This document shows, piece after piece, positions 23,521-32,043 of a stretch of 40,737 nucleotides of DNA. The notes under the pieces are model-generated. The model was given only the letters and a program-made list of their open reading frames with translations. It ran no database searches and was not told the DNA's origin. The DNA comes from Fibrobacter sp. UBA4297 (GTDB lineage Bacteria > Fibrobacterota > Fibrobacteria > Fibrobacterales > Fibrobacteraceae). The stretch is from contig NZ_DGUZ01000021.1 of assembly GCF_002394865.1 (NCBI RefSeq), positions 1 through 40,737 of the forward strand, written 5' to 3'. The translations under genes were made by a program, and so were the position numbers. Every line of letters begins with the position of its first letter. The first letter of the stretch is position 1.

Positions 23521-24207
23521 ATGAGAAAGATTTTAAGCGTTGCAGAATTTCAGAATTCAGAATGGCCGAAGCTTTTTGAAGAAGCGCTCGGCGACAACCT
23601 CGTTTCGGCGTTCATTCACGGCGACTGCCTTATGGAAGGGTTCTCTGCGCTGGAATCCACGTGGACCGTCAGCTTTATTCTAAAGTCCAATTCCGTCGAA
23701 GACTTGCTCCCGCTGCAAAAGCTCACAGCCAAGGCAAAGCGTGAAAACATCGAGTTCAACCATGTGTTTACCCGTTACGAAATCAAGACTTCACAAGACG
23801 TGTTCCCGCTGGAATTTTTGCATATCAAGAGCCGAAATGTAACGATTTGTGGCGAAGCGCCGCTTGCAGACTTTTACCCGAACCTCGCGGAACTGCGCAT
23901 CGAATGCGAACGCGAACTGCGCGGGTTGCTCGTGCACTTGCGCCGTGCATTCCTTTACCTCAAGGAAGAACGCAATCCGCACGTGATTTACGTGCGTTCT
24001 ATGCCGACGCTCTTGCCATTGCTTTACGGTGTTTATTTCCTTGCGACCGGAAACTACCCCAAGAGTCACGAACAAGTTTACGAGATGTTCCCGGGCGTGC
24101 GCATTCCTAATATGACCAATGACAACGATGTGATTATATCAAACATCAACAAGCACATCGAAGCCGTGACTGCAATCGTCAATCAAATCGATGTGATGAA
24201 GGTGTAG
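23521..24207 (+). CDS. Degenerate polymerase-beta-type nucleotidyltransferase-like protein
   Basis: Protein of 228 residues. The N-terminal half (LVSAFIHGDCLMEGFSALES, then TWTVSFIL) follows the outline of a minimal nucleotidyltransferase, where GSxxRG...SDxDLxV is expected, but the aspartates are replaced (TWTVSF), so catalysis is unlikely. FPLEFLHI and an arginine/glutamate-rich helix (RIECERELRGLLVHLRRAFL) follow, and the C-terminal half is helical (HEPN-like). It starts 15 bases past the TPM gene and is probably cotranscribed with it. The assignment is a visual fold-level guess; the reading frame itself is convincing. Confidence 0.6.
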   Translation: MRKILSVAEFQNSEWPKLFEEALGDNLVSAFIHGDCLMEGFSALESTWTVSFILKSNSVEDLLPLQKLTAKAKRENIEFNHVFTRYEIKTSQDVFPLEFLHIKSRNVTICGEAPLADFYPNLAELRIECERELRGLLVHLRRAFLYLKEERNPHVIYVRSMPTLLPLLYGVYFLATGNYPKSHEQVYEMFPGVRIPNMTNDNDVIISNINKHIEAVTAIVNQIDVMKV

Positions 24208-24222
24208 AGATTCATTCAGATT

Positions 24223-25758
24223 TTATTTTTTTTCTAATTCCAGAATCGTCCTTAAAGTTCCTGTAGGACGAGATTTCCTAGACTGCTGAATTTTCAGGGA
24301 ATCTTCTGGAATTTTCCATACTCTCATTATAGCAGGTCCCATTGGAGCAGAACGTCTTCTAGCATTCTTTAGCCCGCGTTCATCATCGCTAGCAACGGTT
24401 TTGTCGAGAACAGATGTTTTAAAGCCATCTTTATAGGTTTCTTCCTCTTTCAATTCTCCATTTTCATTCCACACTTTCCAAACGCCAACAGGCATGTCAT
24501 CTTCATAATACTCTTCTGCCTTTAAGCGCCCGTTTTTATGCCACGTTTTCCTAACGCCATCCAGTTTTCCTGCATTATAATGTCCTTCCTCGGCGATTTT
24601 TCCATTCTCATGCCACGCTTTCCGAACACCTTCTAAATTGCCGTCTCTATAATAAAATACGGATTTTAATTTTCCACTTTTATACCACCTTTTCCATACA
24701 CCATGAGCTCTGTCTAATACGTAATTATCTTCCCATTGCAATTTTCCATTTTCGTACCACCATTTCCAAGTTCCATAACGCTTACCGTCCTTGTAAATAA
24801 CCTTCGATTTTAGGCAACCATTGCTATACCACTCCGTCCATATTCCATCAAACTCACCATTTTTATAGAATCGCTCATCTTTCAATTGTCCATTTTCATA
24901 CCACGCTTTCCAAGCACCATCAAGCAAGCCCGACTTGTATAAACTCTCTTCTTTCTGTTTTCCGTTTTTAAACCATTTTTTACTCGTTCCATCAAGTTTA
25001 TCTGATATATAAAAAGATTCAGTCTCTAGTTGTCCATTTTCATACCAAGATTTCCAAGACCCCTCTTTTTTGTCAGACTTGTATTTTCGTTCGCTTCGCA
25101 ATTGCCCATTTATAACATTCCACATTTTCCAAGTTCCATCTCTTTGGCCTAGTTTATAACTTGCTTCCGAAAACAAATATCCATTAGACCACGTGTTCCA
25201 AATGCTGTCTTTTTTTCCTTCTTTGAAATGCCCTTCAACAGACAAACAGCCATCACGATTCCATTTCCTACTAACACCTAATTGCACACCATCTTTATAA
25301 TGGTTTTCCGATTCTAACACCCCGTTTTCATACCACTCCCGGCTCACGCTATCACGAATAAAGTTTTCTTTGCAGTCCGAAATTTTTCGACAATTCTGCA
25401 CCCAATAACTATAAATTTTACCTTTATAGAACTCTTCTTTCGACAATTGTCCATTGCTATGCCACCATTTCCAGACACTGTCACGCATCCCTGCATAATA
25501 AAAACCTTCAAATGCCAAGCGCCCATTTTCGTGCCATTCTCTCCAAACTCCATCTTGCTTGTCATCTTTATATAAGCCTTCTTTTTGTTTTTTTCCATCT
25601 CTATAATACGAGATGTACGGGCCATCTTTAACACCTTTGCGATACGTCGTTATCTCTTTAAGCACACCGTCGCTATAATACTCTTTGCGCTTCTCGACAC
25701 AAGCCGCGAGGAGAGAGAAGAGGAGGATGGCGAAGAGGATGAAAGTTTTGTTTTTCAT
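24223..25758 (-). CDS. MORN_2/YwqK-repeat lipoprotein 1 of 4
   Basis: Protein of 511 residues. The signal peptide ends in LLAAC (Cys20). About 17 repeat units follow with a 24-residue period and the consensus WYENGxLxxExxYKxGxxDG, the MORN_2 (PF07661, YwqK antitoxin-like) repeat. One unit is interrupted near 120-140 by a cysteine-containing insertion. The last 65 residues are non-repetitive and basic. Such repeats form an elongated beta structure; in known cases they occur in immunity or surface-binding proteins. No toxin gene is next to it. Nucleotide composition is clearly more AT-rich than that of the flanking genes. It converges on the 23521 gene with a 15-base gap. Confidence 0.85.
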   Translation of the reverse strand: MKNKTFILFAILLFSLLAACVEKRKEYYSDGVLKEITTYRKGVKDGPYISYYRDGKKQKEGLYKDDKQDGVWREWHENGRLAFEGFYYAGMRDSVWKWWHSNGQLSKEEFYKGKIYSYWVQNCRKISDCKENFIRDSVSREWYENGVLESENHYKDGVQLGVSRKWNRDGCLSVEGHFKEGKKDSIWNTWSNGYLFSEASYKLGQRDGTWKMWNVINGQLRSERKYKSDKKEGSWKSWYENGQLETESFYISDKLDGTSKKWFKNGKQKEESLYKSGLLDGAWKAWYENGQLKDERFYKNGEFDGIWTEWYSNGCLKSKVIYKDGKRYGTWKWWYENGKLQWEDNYVLDRAHGVWKRWYKSGKLKSVFYYRDGNLEGVRKAWHENGKIAEEGHYNAGKLDGVRKTWHKNGRLKAEEYYEDDMPVGVWKVWNENGELKEEETYKDGFKTSVLDKTVASDDERGLKNARRRSAPMGPAIMRVWKIPEDSLKIQQSRKSRPTGTLRTILELEKK

Positions 25759-25796
25759 AGAAACAATCGTTTATTGCAAATTATAAACTTCTTTTG

Positions 25797-25850
25797 GGAG
25801 ATGCCGTCCCCGGCACAGTGACTGGGGTGACAAGCGCCATGACATGAGTT
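25797..25850. repeat. REP-like GC-rich repeat upstream of MORN_2 gene 1
   Basis: A GGGAGATGCC start and GGGGTGACA end match the outline GGAGATxCCCG...CGGGxATGACA shared with 27417, 30903 and 34656; the arms here are imperfect (CCCCGG against CTGGGG). It lies between the start of gene 1 and the end of gene 2. Confidence 0.5.
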
Positions 25851-25885
25851 TCGTTCCAGACCTACCAATAAATATCACCTATCGG

Positions 25886-27379
25886 TTACTGAATTGGTAT
25901 TAAGGACATATTTTGATACTTTTTAATTCGTTTTTTATATTCGCTTTTACTTAATTTCGTTCCTCCATCATAACACCATTCTGATTCCAATTCTCCGTTT
26001 GCATTCCAAGACTTCCAGCAACCACTCTTTCTGTTTAAATGATACCGTCCTTCCTCCTTTAACATACCATTTTCATGCCAATATTTCCAGCGTTGCATTT
26101 TTTTGCTTGAACTGTAAAAACCATCTTCCTTCAATTGGCCATTTTCATACCAACATTTCCAAGTTCCATTCAACTTATCAAACTCATAATTTGCTTCTTC
26201 TATCAAAAGCCCTTTTTCGTTCCAAGATTTCCAGCATCCATTTTTCTCACCATTTTTATAAAAACCAAGTTCTTTCAATTTTCCATTCTCATACAATTCT
26301 TTATGGATTCCGCTTTTTTCGCCTTTTTTATAAAAATCTATTGATTTCAGTCGGCCATTCGAATACCATTCTTTCCATGTTCCCACCTTATCTCCATTTT
26401 TGTAAAACCCTATTGCTTTCAGACGACCATTAGAATGCCATCCTTTTGATGTTCCCACTTCCATTCCGTTCTTATAAGTTCCTACATATGCTACCATTCC
26501 ATTTTTATGCCAAAATCTGTAAGGTCCATCCGTTTCACCTGATTTAAACTTTCGTATGCCTGCAAGCTGGCCATTATTATGCCAAGTTTTCCAAATTCCT
26601 TCTTTCTTACCATATTTATAATTCCCCTCTTCTTCAAGTTTTCCATTTTCATGCCATTCTTGATACACGCAATTTGTTTCTTTACAAATTTTTTTGCTAG
26701 CCACATTCCCGTTTGCATGCCATGATATTGATGAATCTTCCTCAACTCTCCTATCATCTTTATAAAATTCAACTACTCTTAATTGTCCATTTGGATGCCA
26801 CCATTTGGTATAGCCATTTTGTTCGCCAGCTTTATAGTTCGATTCTTCTTTCAAGTTTCCATTTTCATACCATACTTTCGAAATTCCATCAAGCCTACCA
26901 GACTTATAATTCTCTTCATACCACAAAAGCCCATTTTCGCGCCACGATTTCCACACACCCTCCATTTTTCCGGCTTTATAAAAGCCGTCCTGTTTTATTT
27001 TTCCGTTTGCATACCATTCCTTCCAAGCACCATCTTTAATACAATTTTTATAGTTCTCTTCTAAGACAAGTTTTCCATCGTCATTCCATTCTTTCCTCTC
27101 AAAATTTTGCACACCGTTTCCATACAATCTTTCTTCTTTTAGTTGTCCATTCTCAAGCCACCACTTCCAAGTTCCACTCGGCACACCATCCTTATATTGA
27201 CGAACTTCTTTTTGATTTCCATTTTCATAAAACGATATGTATTTGCCATCCATGCCATTTTTAGAAAAAGTTGTAACGAATTTTAATACACCGTTATCGT
27301 AATATTTTTTATGCTCTTCGACACCACAGGCGACGAGGAAGAAAAGAATTATAAAGGAAATAAAAGTTTTGTGGTTCAT
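25886..27379 (-). CDS. MORN_2/YwqK-repeat lipoprotein 2 of 4
   Basis: Protein of 497 residues from ATG 27379; the TTG two codons earlier is a weaker choice. The lipobox is FLVAC (Cys near 18). About 19 repeat units of 24 residues follow, more regular than in gene 1, up to a short tail ending SLIPIQ. The leader before the ATG shares TTTATAA, TTGCAATAAACGA and the distance to the start with gene 1, so the two are a recent duplicate pair including their promoter region. There is no Shine-Dalgarno in either. Function as in gene 1: extracytoplasmic, unknown ligand. Confidence 0.85.
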   Translation of the reverse strand: MNHKTFISFIILFFLVACGVEEHKKYYDNGVLKFVTTFSKNGMDGKYISFYENGNQKEVRQYKDGVPSGTWKWWLENGQLKEERLYGNGVQNFERKEWNDDGKLVLEENYKNCIKDGAWKEWYANGKIKQDGFYKAGKMEGVWKSWRENGLLWYEENYKSGRLDGISKVWYENGNLKEESNYKAGEQNGYTKWWHPNGQLRVVEFYKDDRRVEEDSSISWHANGNVASKKICKETNCVYQEWHENGKLEEEGNYKYGKKEGIWKTWHNNGQLAGIRKFKSGETDGPYRFWHKNGMVAYVGTYKNGMEVGTSKGWHSNGRLKAIGFYKNGDKVGTWKEWYSNGRLKSIDFYKKGEKSGIHKELYENGKLKELGFYKNGEKNGCWKSWNEKGLLIEEANYEFDKLNGTWKCWYENGQLKEDGFYSSSKKMQRWKYWHENGMLKEEGRYHLNRKSGCWKSWNANGELESEWCYDGGTKLSKSEYKKRIKKYQNMSLIPIQ

Positions 27380-27416
27380 AGGCAAAGTCGTTTATTGCAA
27401 GTTTATAAATTCTTTT

Positions 27417-27486
27417 AGGAGATTCCCGCCTTTCCCCGTCATCCCCGTCAAGCGAGGACAGGCGCGAGGGCAGGCGCGGGAATGAC
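27417..27486. repeat. Compound REP-like repeat upstream of MORN_2 gene 2
   Basis: AGGAGATTCCCGCC at the left pairs with GGCGCGGGAAT at the right, with a second CCCCGTC/GGCGCGAGGG module nested between, suggesting one repeat inserted in another. It ends in GGGAATGACTA like the other members. Confidence 0.55.
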
Positions 27487-28796
27487 TACATTTTTATCTT
27501 ATGGGGCCTAGAAAGCCCCCCCAAATATTTCTTTGGTCTTTTTTCCACTTCTGCATCATATTGCCAAGTCGATTCCAATTTTCCATTTTCACACCAAGTT
27601 TTCCATACGCCATCTTTGTAACCATCTTTATATGTTCCCATTTCTTGCAACTTTCCGTTTTTATACCATGATTTCCAGAGACCATCTTGCTTACCGAATT
27701 TATAGTTTCCAAATTCTTTCATTTTACCGTTTTCATACCATTCTTGATACTCGCCATCACGAATAAATTCATCATCACAATAAATAGGAAGATTCAAATT
27801 GAGTTTTGCACGATATAAGCATCCTAAATAAAATTCTTTATAGCTTTTTTTCCCCTTAAAATATTCCACCATTTCTTGATTTCCATTTTTAAACCAACTT
27901 TTATAAGAAATCAGTAAACCCGTTTTAAAACAACCTTCAGCCTGTAACTTTCCATTTTTATACCATGATTTCCAGATTCCTTCCGGTTCATCAAGTTTAT
28001 AGATTCCTTCCGATTCTAATTGTCCGTTTTCATACCAAGATTTCCATACACCGTCAAGAATACCATCCTTATAGTTTATCTCTCTTATCAATTTATCATC
28101 ATCATCCCATAATTTCCAAGTGCCATCTTTCACACCAGATTTATAGGCACCAATTTTTCTCCACCTCGTATTTCCACTTAGCGGCCACAATATGTTTTTT
28201 TGAGGCCACATTTTCCAAACGCCTTCTCTACGACCTTCTTTATAGTATCCTTCAGACTCCAATAGTCCATTCGAAAACCATTCTTTCCATAGACCTTCGC
28301 GTTTACCGTCCTTATAAAGTCCTTCTTCTTTCAATATTCCATTTCCGTACCTCATCTTCCATAGACCTTCTTTTTTGCCTAATTTATAGAAGCCTTCGGT
28401 TTCTAAGACATTTTTTTCATTCCACGAACGCCACACGCCATCAAGTTCGCCATCTTTATATTGTTCCTCCCTTTGCAAATTTCCATATATATCCCACATT
28501 TTCCATACGCCATCGCGGTGACCGGCTTTATAACTTTTTTCTTCTAGCAATCTTCCTTCAAAGCTCCACTTTTTCCATATTCCGTCAAGGCTATCATATT
28601 TATATTGACCTTCTTCTTCGACAAGACCATTACTGTGGTAGCTGATAAACCTACCATTTTTAGCATTCCAACGATACGTTGTTATAGATTTTATTTCGCC
28701 ATCATCGTATTCCTTACGTACATTATTATAGGTTGCAGCAAGGAATAAGCTGTAGCCGATAAGGATTGCAATCGAGAGATATAGTTTTAGTTTCAT
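27486..28796 (-). CDS. MORN_2/YwqK-repeat protein 3 of 4, without lipobox cysteine
   Basis: Protein of 436 residues from ATG 28796; a GTG eight codons earlier is open but gives a poorer signal peptide. The N-terminus MKLKLYLSIAILIGYSLFLA is a signal sequence, but the residue after AA is Thr, not Cys, so it should be released by signal peptidase I (for example after FLAA) or stay membrane-bound. About 15 repeats of the 24-residue type are present, with two irregular inserts (around WPLSGNTRWRK and YLGCLYRAKLNLNLPIYCDD). Its leader resembles that of gene 4 (TTTAAATT, then TCTxATTATG). Confidence 0.82.
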   Translation of the reverse strand: MKLKLYLSIAILIGYSLFLAATYNNVRKEYDDGEIKSITTYRWNAKNGRFISYHSNGLVEEEGQYKYDSLDGIWKKWSFEGRLLEEKSYKAGHRDGVWKMWDIYGNLQREEQYKDGELDGVWRSWNEKNVLETEGFYKLGKKEGLWKMRYGNGILKEEGLYKDGKREGLWKEWFSNGLLESEGYYKEGRREGVWKMWPQKNILWPLSGNTRWRKIGAYKSGVKDGTWKLWDDDDKLIREINYKDGILDGVWKSWYENGQLESEGIYKLDEPEGIWKSWYKNGKLQAEGCFKTGLLISYKSWFKNGNQEMVEYFKGKKSYKEFYLGCLYRAKLNLNLPIYCDDEFIRDGEYQEWYENGKMKEFGNYKFGKQDGLWKSWYKNGKLQEMGTYKDGYKDGVWKTWCENGKLESTWQYDAEVEKRPKKYLGGLSRPHKIKM

Positions 28797-28920
28797 AATT
28801 AGACTGTAATTTAAAGACACTCATTCTTCTAATTTGAATAAGGTGGATGGGTAAAAGTTCCATGGTAAAACATTCATTAATTTATCTTTTGTCCTACGTT
28901 CCTTTGAGCCCATTGGTTTA

Positions 28921-30813
28921 TTACTCATTATTTTTTTTTCGCATCGGACGAGGCCTAATCTTTTTTTCATTTCGATAAAATTCTTCGTTTACAACATTCA
29001 AAGGCATCACCACTTGATTATTTTCTATTTGATGTTTTGCGGTTTTCGATTGATTATTTGCAAATCTTTCGTTTCCAAAATTTCTCTTTACTGCATCATA
29101 ATCAAACTCTCTTTTCAGTTGTCCATTTTTAAGCCATTCTTTCCAAATTCCTTTGGGTTTGCCATTTTCGTAAGAGCCTTCAAACGCCAATTGACCATTT
29201 TCAAGATAGACTTTCCAAAGGCCATCTTTGGCGTGCGATTTATAAAACCCTTCGATAGCAACTCCTCCGCTTTTATACCATACGCGCCACAAACCATCTT
29301 TACCGTCAGAAGTATAAGATCCTTCAAAAGCAATTTTTCCATCTGGGCGCCATCCCTTCCAGACGCCATTTAACTCACCCGCTACGTATTTACCTTCTCT
29401 TTTCAATTGTCCGCTTTCATAAAATTCTTTCCATATACCAGCCTTCCTACCAAATAAATATTGTCCGATCAGCGAAACTTGTCCATTTTTATAAAATTCC
29501 TTCCAAACGCCATCCAACGATCCCACTTCATAGTTACCTTCTTTCTTCAACTCTCCGCTTTCATAGAATTCTCTCCAGAGACCATCGAGTTTGTCTAATT
29601 TATAAGTAGTTTCATACGCCACTTTTCCATTTGAACGGAACTGTTTCGAAACACCATCAAGCATATCTGCTTTATAATTTTTGATCCATTCCAATTGTCC
29701 ATCTCTAGACCAAGATTTGAATACACCATTTTTCATATCGGATTTATACGACGTAAGCTCTTTTAATCGTCCATTTTCATACAATTCTTTCCAAGAACCT
29801 TCCTTGTTTCCGTGCTTGTAATATGCCTCAGATTTCAATCGTCCATTTGGATACCAAGATTGCCATACGCCATTAGGTTCACCTGATTTATAATATTCGA
29901 CAAGTTCCATTTTCCCGTTTTCATACCAAGATTTCCATAAGCCATCCATGTTACCGAATTTGTAATTTATTTCAGACGCCAATTGACCATTTTTATACCA
30001 TACTTTCCACACGCCATTAGGCTCACCCGATTTATAATACTCTGCCGTTTTCAACTGACCATTTTCAAACCATTCCCTCTTGGCACCGTCTAAAGCGCCA
30101 TCCTTGTAATGTCTTTCTGTTTTCAACTGGCCATTTTCAAACCACTCTTTCCAAACACCATCACATGTTCCTGCTTTATATTTCTTTTCTGACAACAGTT
30201 GTCCATTACTATTCCATTCTTTCCAAACACCATCCATCAGACCATTTGCATAATATTTTTCGAACATGATTTGGCCATTTGGAAACCAAGATTTCCATAA
30301 TCCTAACCTTTCTTTTTCTTCATATAGCTTTTCATCCTTCAATGTACCATCGCCATACCACGTTTTCCAGGTTCCTTTCCTTTTTCCATCATCATAAGTC
30401 CCTTCTATAGCCTTCACTCCACTATCATACCACTCATTCCAAATGCCATCCAAAATACCGATTTTATACATACACTCTAATTGCAATTGTCCATTTGCAA
30501 ACCATTTTTTCAATAGTCCCTCTATAAGACCAATTTTATAGTATTCATCTAATTTTAATTTTCCATTTTCGTGCCATGTTTTCCAGGGGCCTTCTTTTCG
30601 ACCTGCTTTATATTGTCCTTTTTGTTTTATTTTCCCATTATTGTAATACGAGATAAACTTATCCTCTTTGCCATTCTGATCTAATGTTGTTATAGACTCT
30701 ATTTCACCACTATCGTAATATTCTTTACGCGAGAAAACTTCTTTGTCGCAGGCGACGAAGAAGAAAAGTGAAGCAAAAAGCAATGTGAATAAGATGACTT
30801 TTCGGAATTTCAT
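28921..30813 (-). CDS. MORN_2/YwqK-repeat lipoprotein 4 of 4, the longest
   Basis: Protein of 630 residues. Signal peptide with lipobox FFVAC (Cys near 22). About 23 repeat units follow; several neighbours are near-identical (WFENGQLKTERHY and WFENGQLKTAEYY; two copies of YYKSGEPNGVW), indicating recent tandem expansion. From about residue 385 some units start with F rather than W, so two repeat subtypes exist. The last 60 residues are non-repetitive, Asn-rich and end in a basic RPRPMRKKNNE. It is the first of the four in transcription direction and lies next to an AraC-type regulator on the same strand. Confidence 0.85.
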   Translation of the reverse strand: MKFRKVILFTLLFASLFFFVACDKEVFSRKEYYDSGEIESITTLDQNGKEDKFISYYNNGKIKQKGQYKAGRKEGPWKTWHENGKLKLDEYYKIGLIEGLLKKWFANGQLQLECMYKIGILDGIWNEWYDSGVKAIEGTYDDGKRKGTWKTWYGDGTLKDEKLYEEKERLGLWKSWFPNGQIMFEKYYANGLMDGVWKEWNSNGQLLSEKKYKAGTCDGVWKEWFENGQLKTERHYKDGALDGAKREWFENGQLKTAEYYKSGEPNGVWKVWYKNGQLASEINYKFGNMDGLWKSWYENGKMELVEYYKSGEPNGVWQSWYPNGRLKSEAYYKHGNKEGSWKELYENGRLKELTSYKSDMKNGVFKSWSRDGQLEWIKNYKADMLDGVSKQFRSNGKVAYETTYKLDKLDGLWREFYESGELKKEGNYEVGSLDGVWKEFYKNGQVSLIGQYLFGRKAGIWKEFYESGQLKREGKYVAGELNGVWKGWRPDGKIAFEGSYTSDGKDGLWRVWYKSGGVAIEGFYKSHAKDGLWKVYLENGQLAFEGSYENGKPKGIWKEWLKNGQLKREFDYDAVKRNFGNERFANNQSKTAKHQIENNQVVMPLNVVNEEFYRNEKKIRPRPMRKKNNE

Positions 30814-30902
30814 AATCAGATCGCAATTTAAAATTATTCTTCCTGCAAATTACAACATACGAAGGAGATTGATTATAGACAATCTGTTAAATTATCGTAA
30901 AT

Positions 30903-30936
30903 AAAGGAGATGCCCGGTCGAGGCCGGGCATGACAA
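30903..30936. repeat. REP-like hairpin
   Basis: AAAGGAGA is followed by TGCCCGG (30911-30917) pairing with CCGGGCA (30924-30930) and then TGACAA. It is nearly the same as 34656-34690 and lies between the AraC gene and MORN_2 gene 4. Confidence 0.7.
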
Positions 30937-30952
30937 CATTGGTTTAGCTAAC

Positions 30953-31852
30953 TTATTCAGCGGTTTTGCGGTAGGCTTTGGGCGAGACTCCGACGAGGCG
31001 CTTGAAGAATTTTCCAAAGAAAGAAACGTCCGGGAAGTTCAGAATTTTGGAGACTTTCTGGATGTCTCGGGACGACGAGCGCAACAGCACCTTTGCATCG
31101 AGAGCGATATGCTCGTCTATCCAGCGCTTGGCATTTTTACCAGTCTGCTCTTCGGCAACGGCTGAGAGGTACTTCGGCGTAATCCCAAGTTCATCGGCAT
31201 AGAATTTCACGGAATGTTGTTCGCGATGCTTTTCGACGACAAGGTCAATGAACTGCGAGAACAGCACCTGGCCACGGCTCTTGACGACATCCGTCGTAAT
31301 CGGTTCTTCGACAAAGCCGATGCATTCGTACAAAAGTCCTATCAGATGATTCTTGAGAACTTGCAAGCGGCAAGCGCTGGTTTCCGTCGTTTCAAACTTT
31401 TTCTTCAAAAATTCAAAGCTTGAATTCAGTTGTTCAAACTTTCCCTTGTCGAGATGCTGCAGCGGATTTTCACGGAACCTTAAAATCAATCGCGTATTGT
31501 CATCAAAGCGAATGATCAATTCATCAATCATATTCTTGGAGCAAGCAATGCACTCCGGGTCAAAATCGGCAGAAGCATTCTTGGCACGCAGCACCTGTTC
31601 CGGGAACACGACAAACAAGGCGCCCGCTTCGAGGTGGTAGGTTTTAAGGTCAAGTTCAACGTCCACGGAACCGCGTTTCACCAAGAGGAGCACTGCCGCC
31701 TGGACTTTTACATAATTTTCAAGCCCGAATTCCTTAAGACTGGTAAACATGGCAATTTTATCGGGCAACACGTTTGCTTGACGCAAAAAATTCAGCATCG
31801 AAAAATCCGCAGTGCGGATATTCGCATTTTTATGAAAAGGAAGGTCATTCAT
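30953..31852 (-). CDS. AraC-family transcriptional regulator
   Basis: Protein of 299 residues. The C-terminal 95 residues hold the two helix-turn-helix motifs: FYADELGITPKYLSAVAEEQ (first) and IQKVSKILNFPDVSFFGKFF with RLVGVSPKAYR (second), the AraC hallmark. The N-terminal part would be a cupin-like sensor with VELDLKTYHLEAGALFVVFP. The ligand is unknown. It precedes the four MORN_2 genes on the same strand, separated by 139 bases with a REP-like hairpin, so it is a candidate regulator of them, but this is positional inference only. Confidence 0.92.
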   Translation of the reverse strand: MNDLPFHKNANIRTADFSMLNFLRQANVLPDKIAMFTSLKEFGLENYVKVQAAVLLLVKRGSVDVELDLKTYHLEAGALFVVFPEQVLRAKNASADFDPECIACSKNMIDELIIRFDDNTRLILRFRENPLQHLDKGKFEQLNSSFEFLKKKFETTETSACRLQVLKNHLIGLLYECIGFVEEPITTDVVKSRGQVLFSQFIDLVVEKHREQHSVKFYADELGITPKYLSAVAEEQTGKNAKRWIDEHIALDAKVLLRSSSRDIQKVSKILNFPDVSFFGKFFKRLVGVSPKAYRKTAE

Positions 31853-31920
31853 TATATTGATATCTTAGTAAAAAGTAGAATGAATGTCAATTATTGATGA
31901 AGGAAGTAATTTTTTATTAC

Positions 31921-31989
31921 AAGATGGCGATTCCGCTCCGTCCCCATTCGCGGATCATGACCACATAAGAGCTGAAGCTCTAAGTGGTC
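31921..31989. repeat. REP-like sequence and hairpin
   Basis: AAGATGGCGATTCCGCTCCG opens a degenerate REP-like unit ending CGCGGATCATGACC. GACCAC (31959-31964) pairs with GTGGTC (31984-31989), with AGAGC/GCTCT inside around TGAA. The spacer between AraC and the DUF3943 gene holds nothing else visible. Confidence 0.45.
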
Positions 31990-32043
31990 AAAGAGAACAA
32001 GTCCGGGACGACAAAAGACAGTAACAACAAGAAGGCTAGATTT

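Noticed and set aside
25999..28645. Long plus-strand open frames opposite the MORN_2 genes
   Set aside because: They arise because the repetitive minus-strand code lacks stops in another frame; the peptides are His/Phe/Ser-rich with no starts or family resemblance.
24223..30813. CRISPR-like regular repeats
   Set aside because: The 72-base periodicity is coding (24-residue MORN_2 units) and there are no identical repeat/unique spacer alternations and no cas genes.
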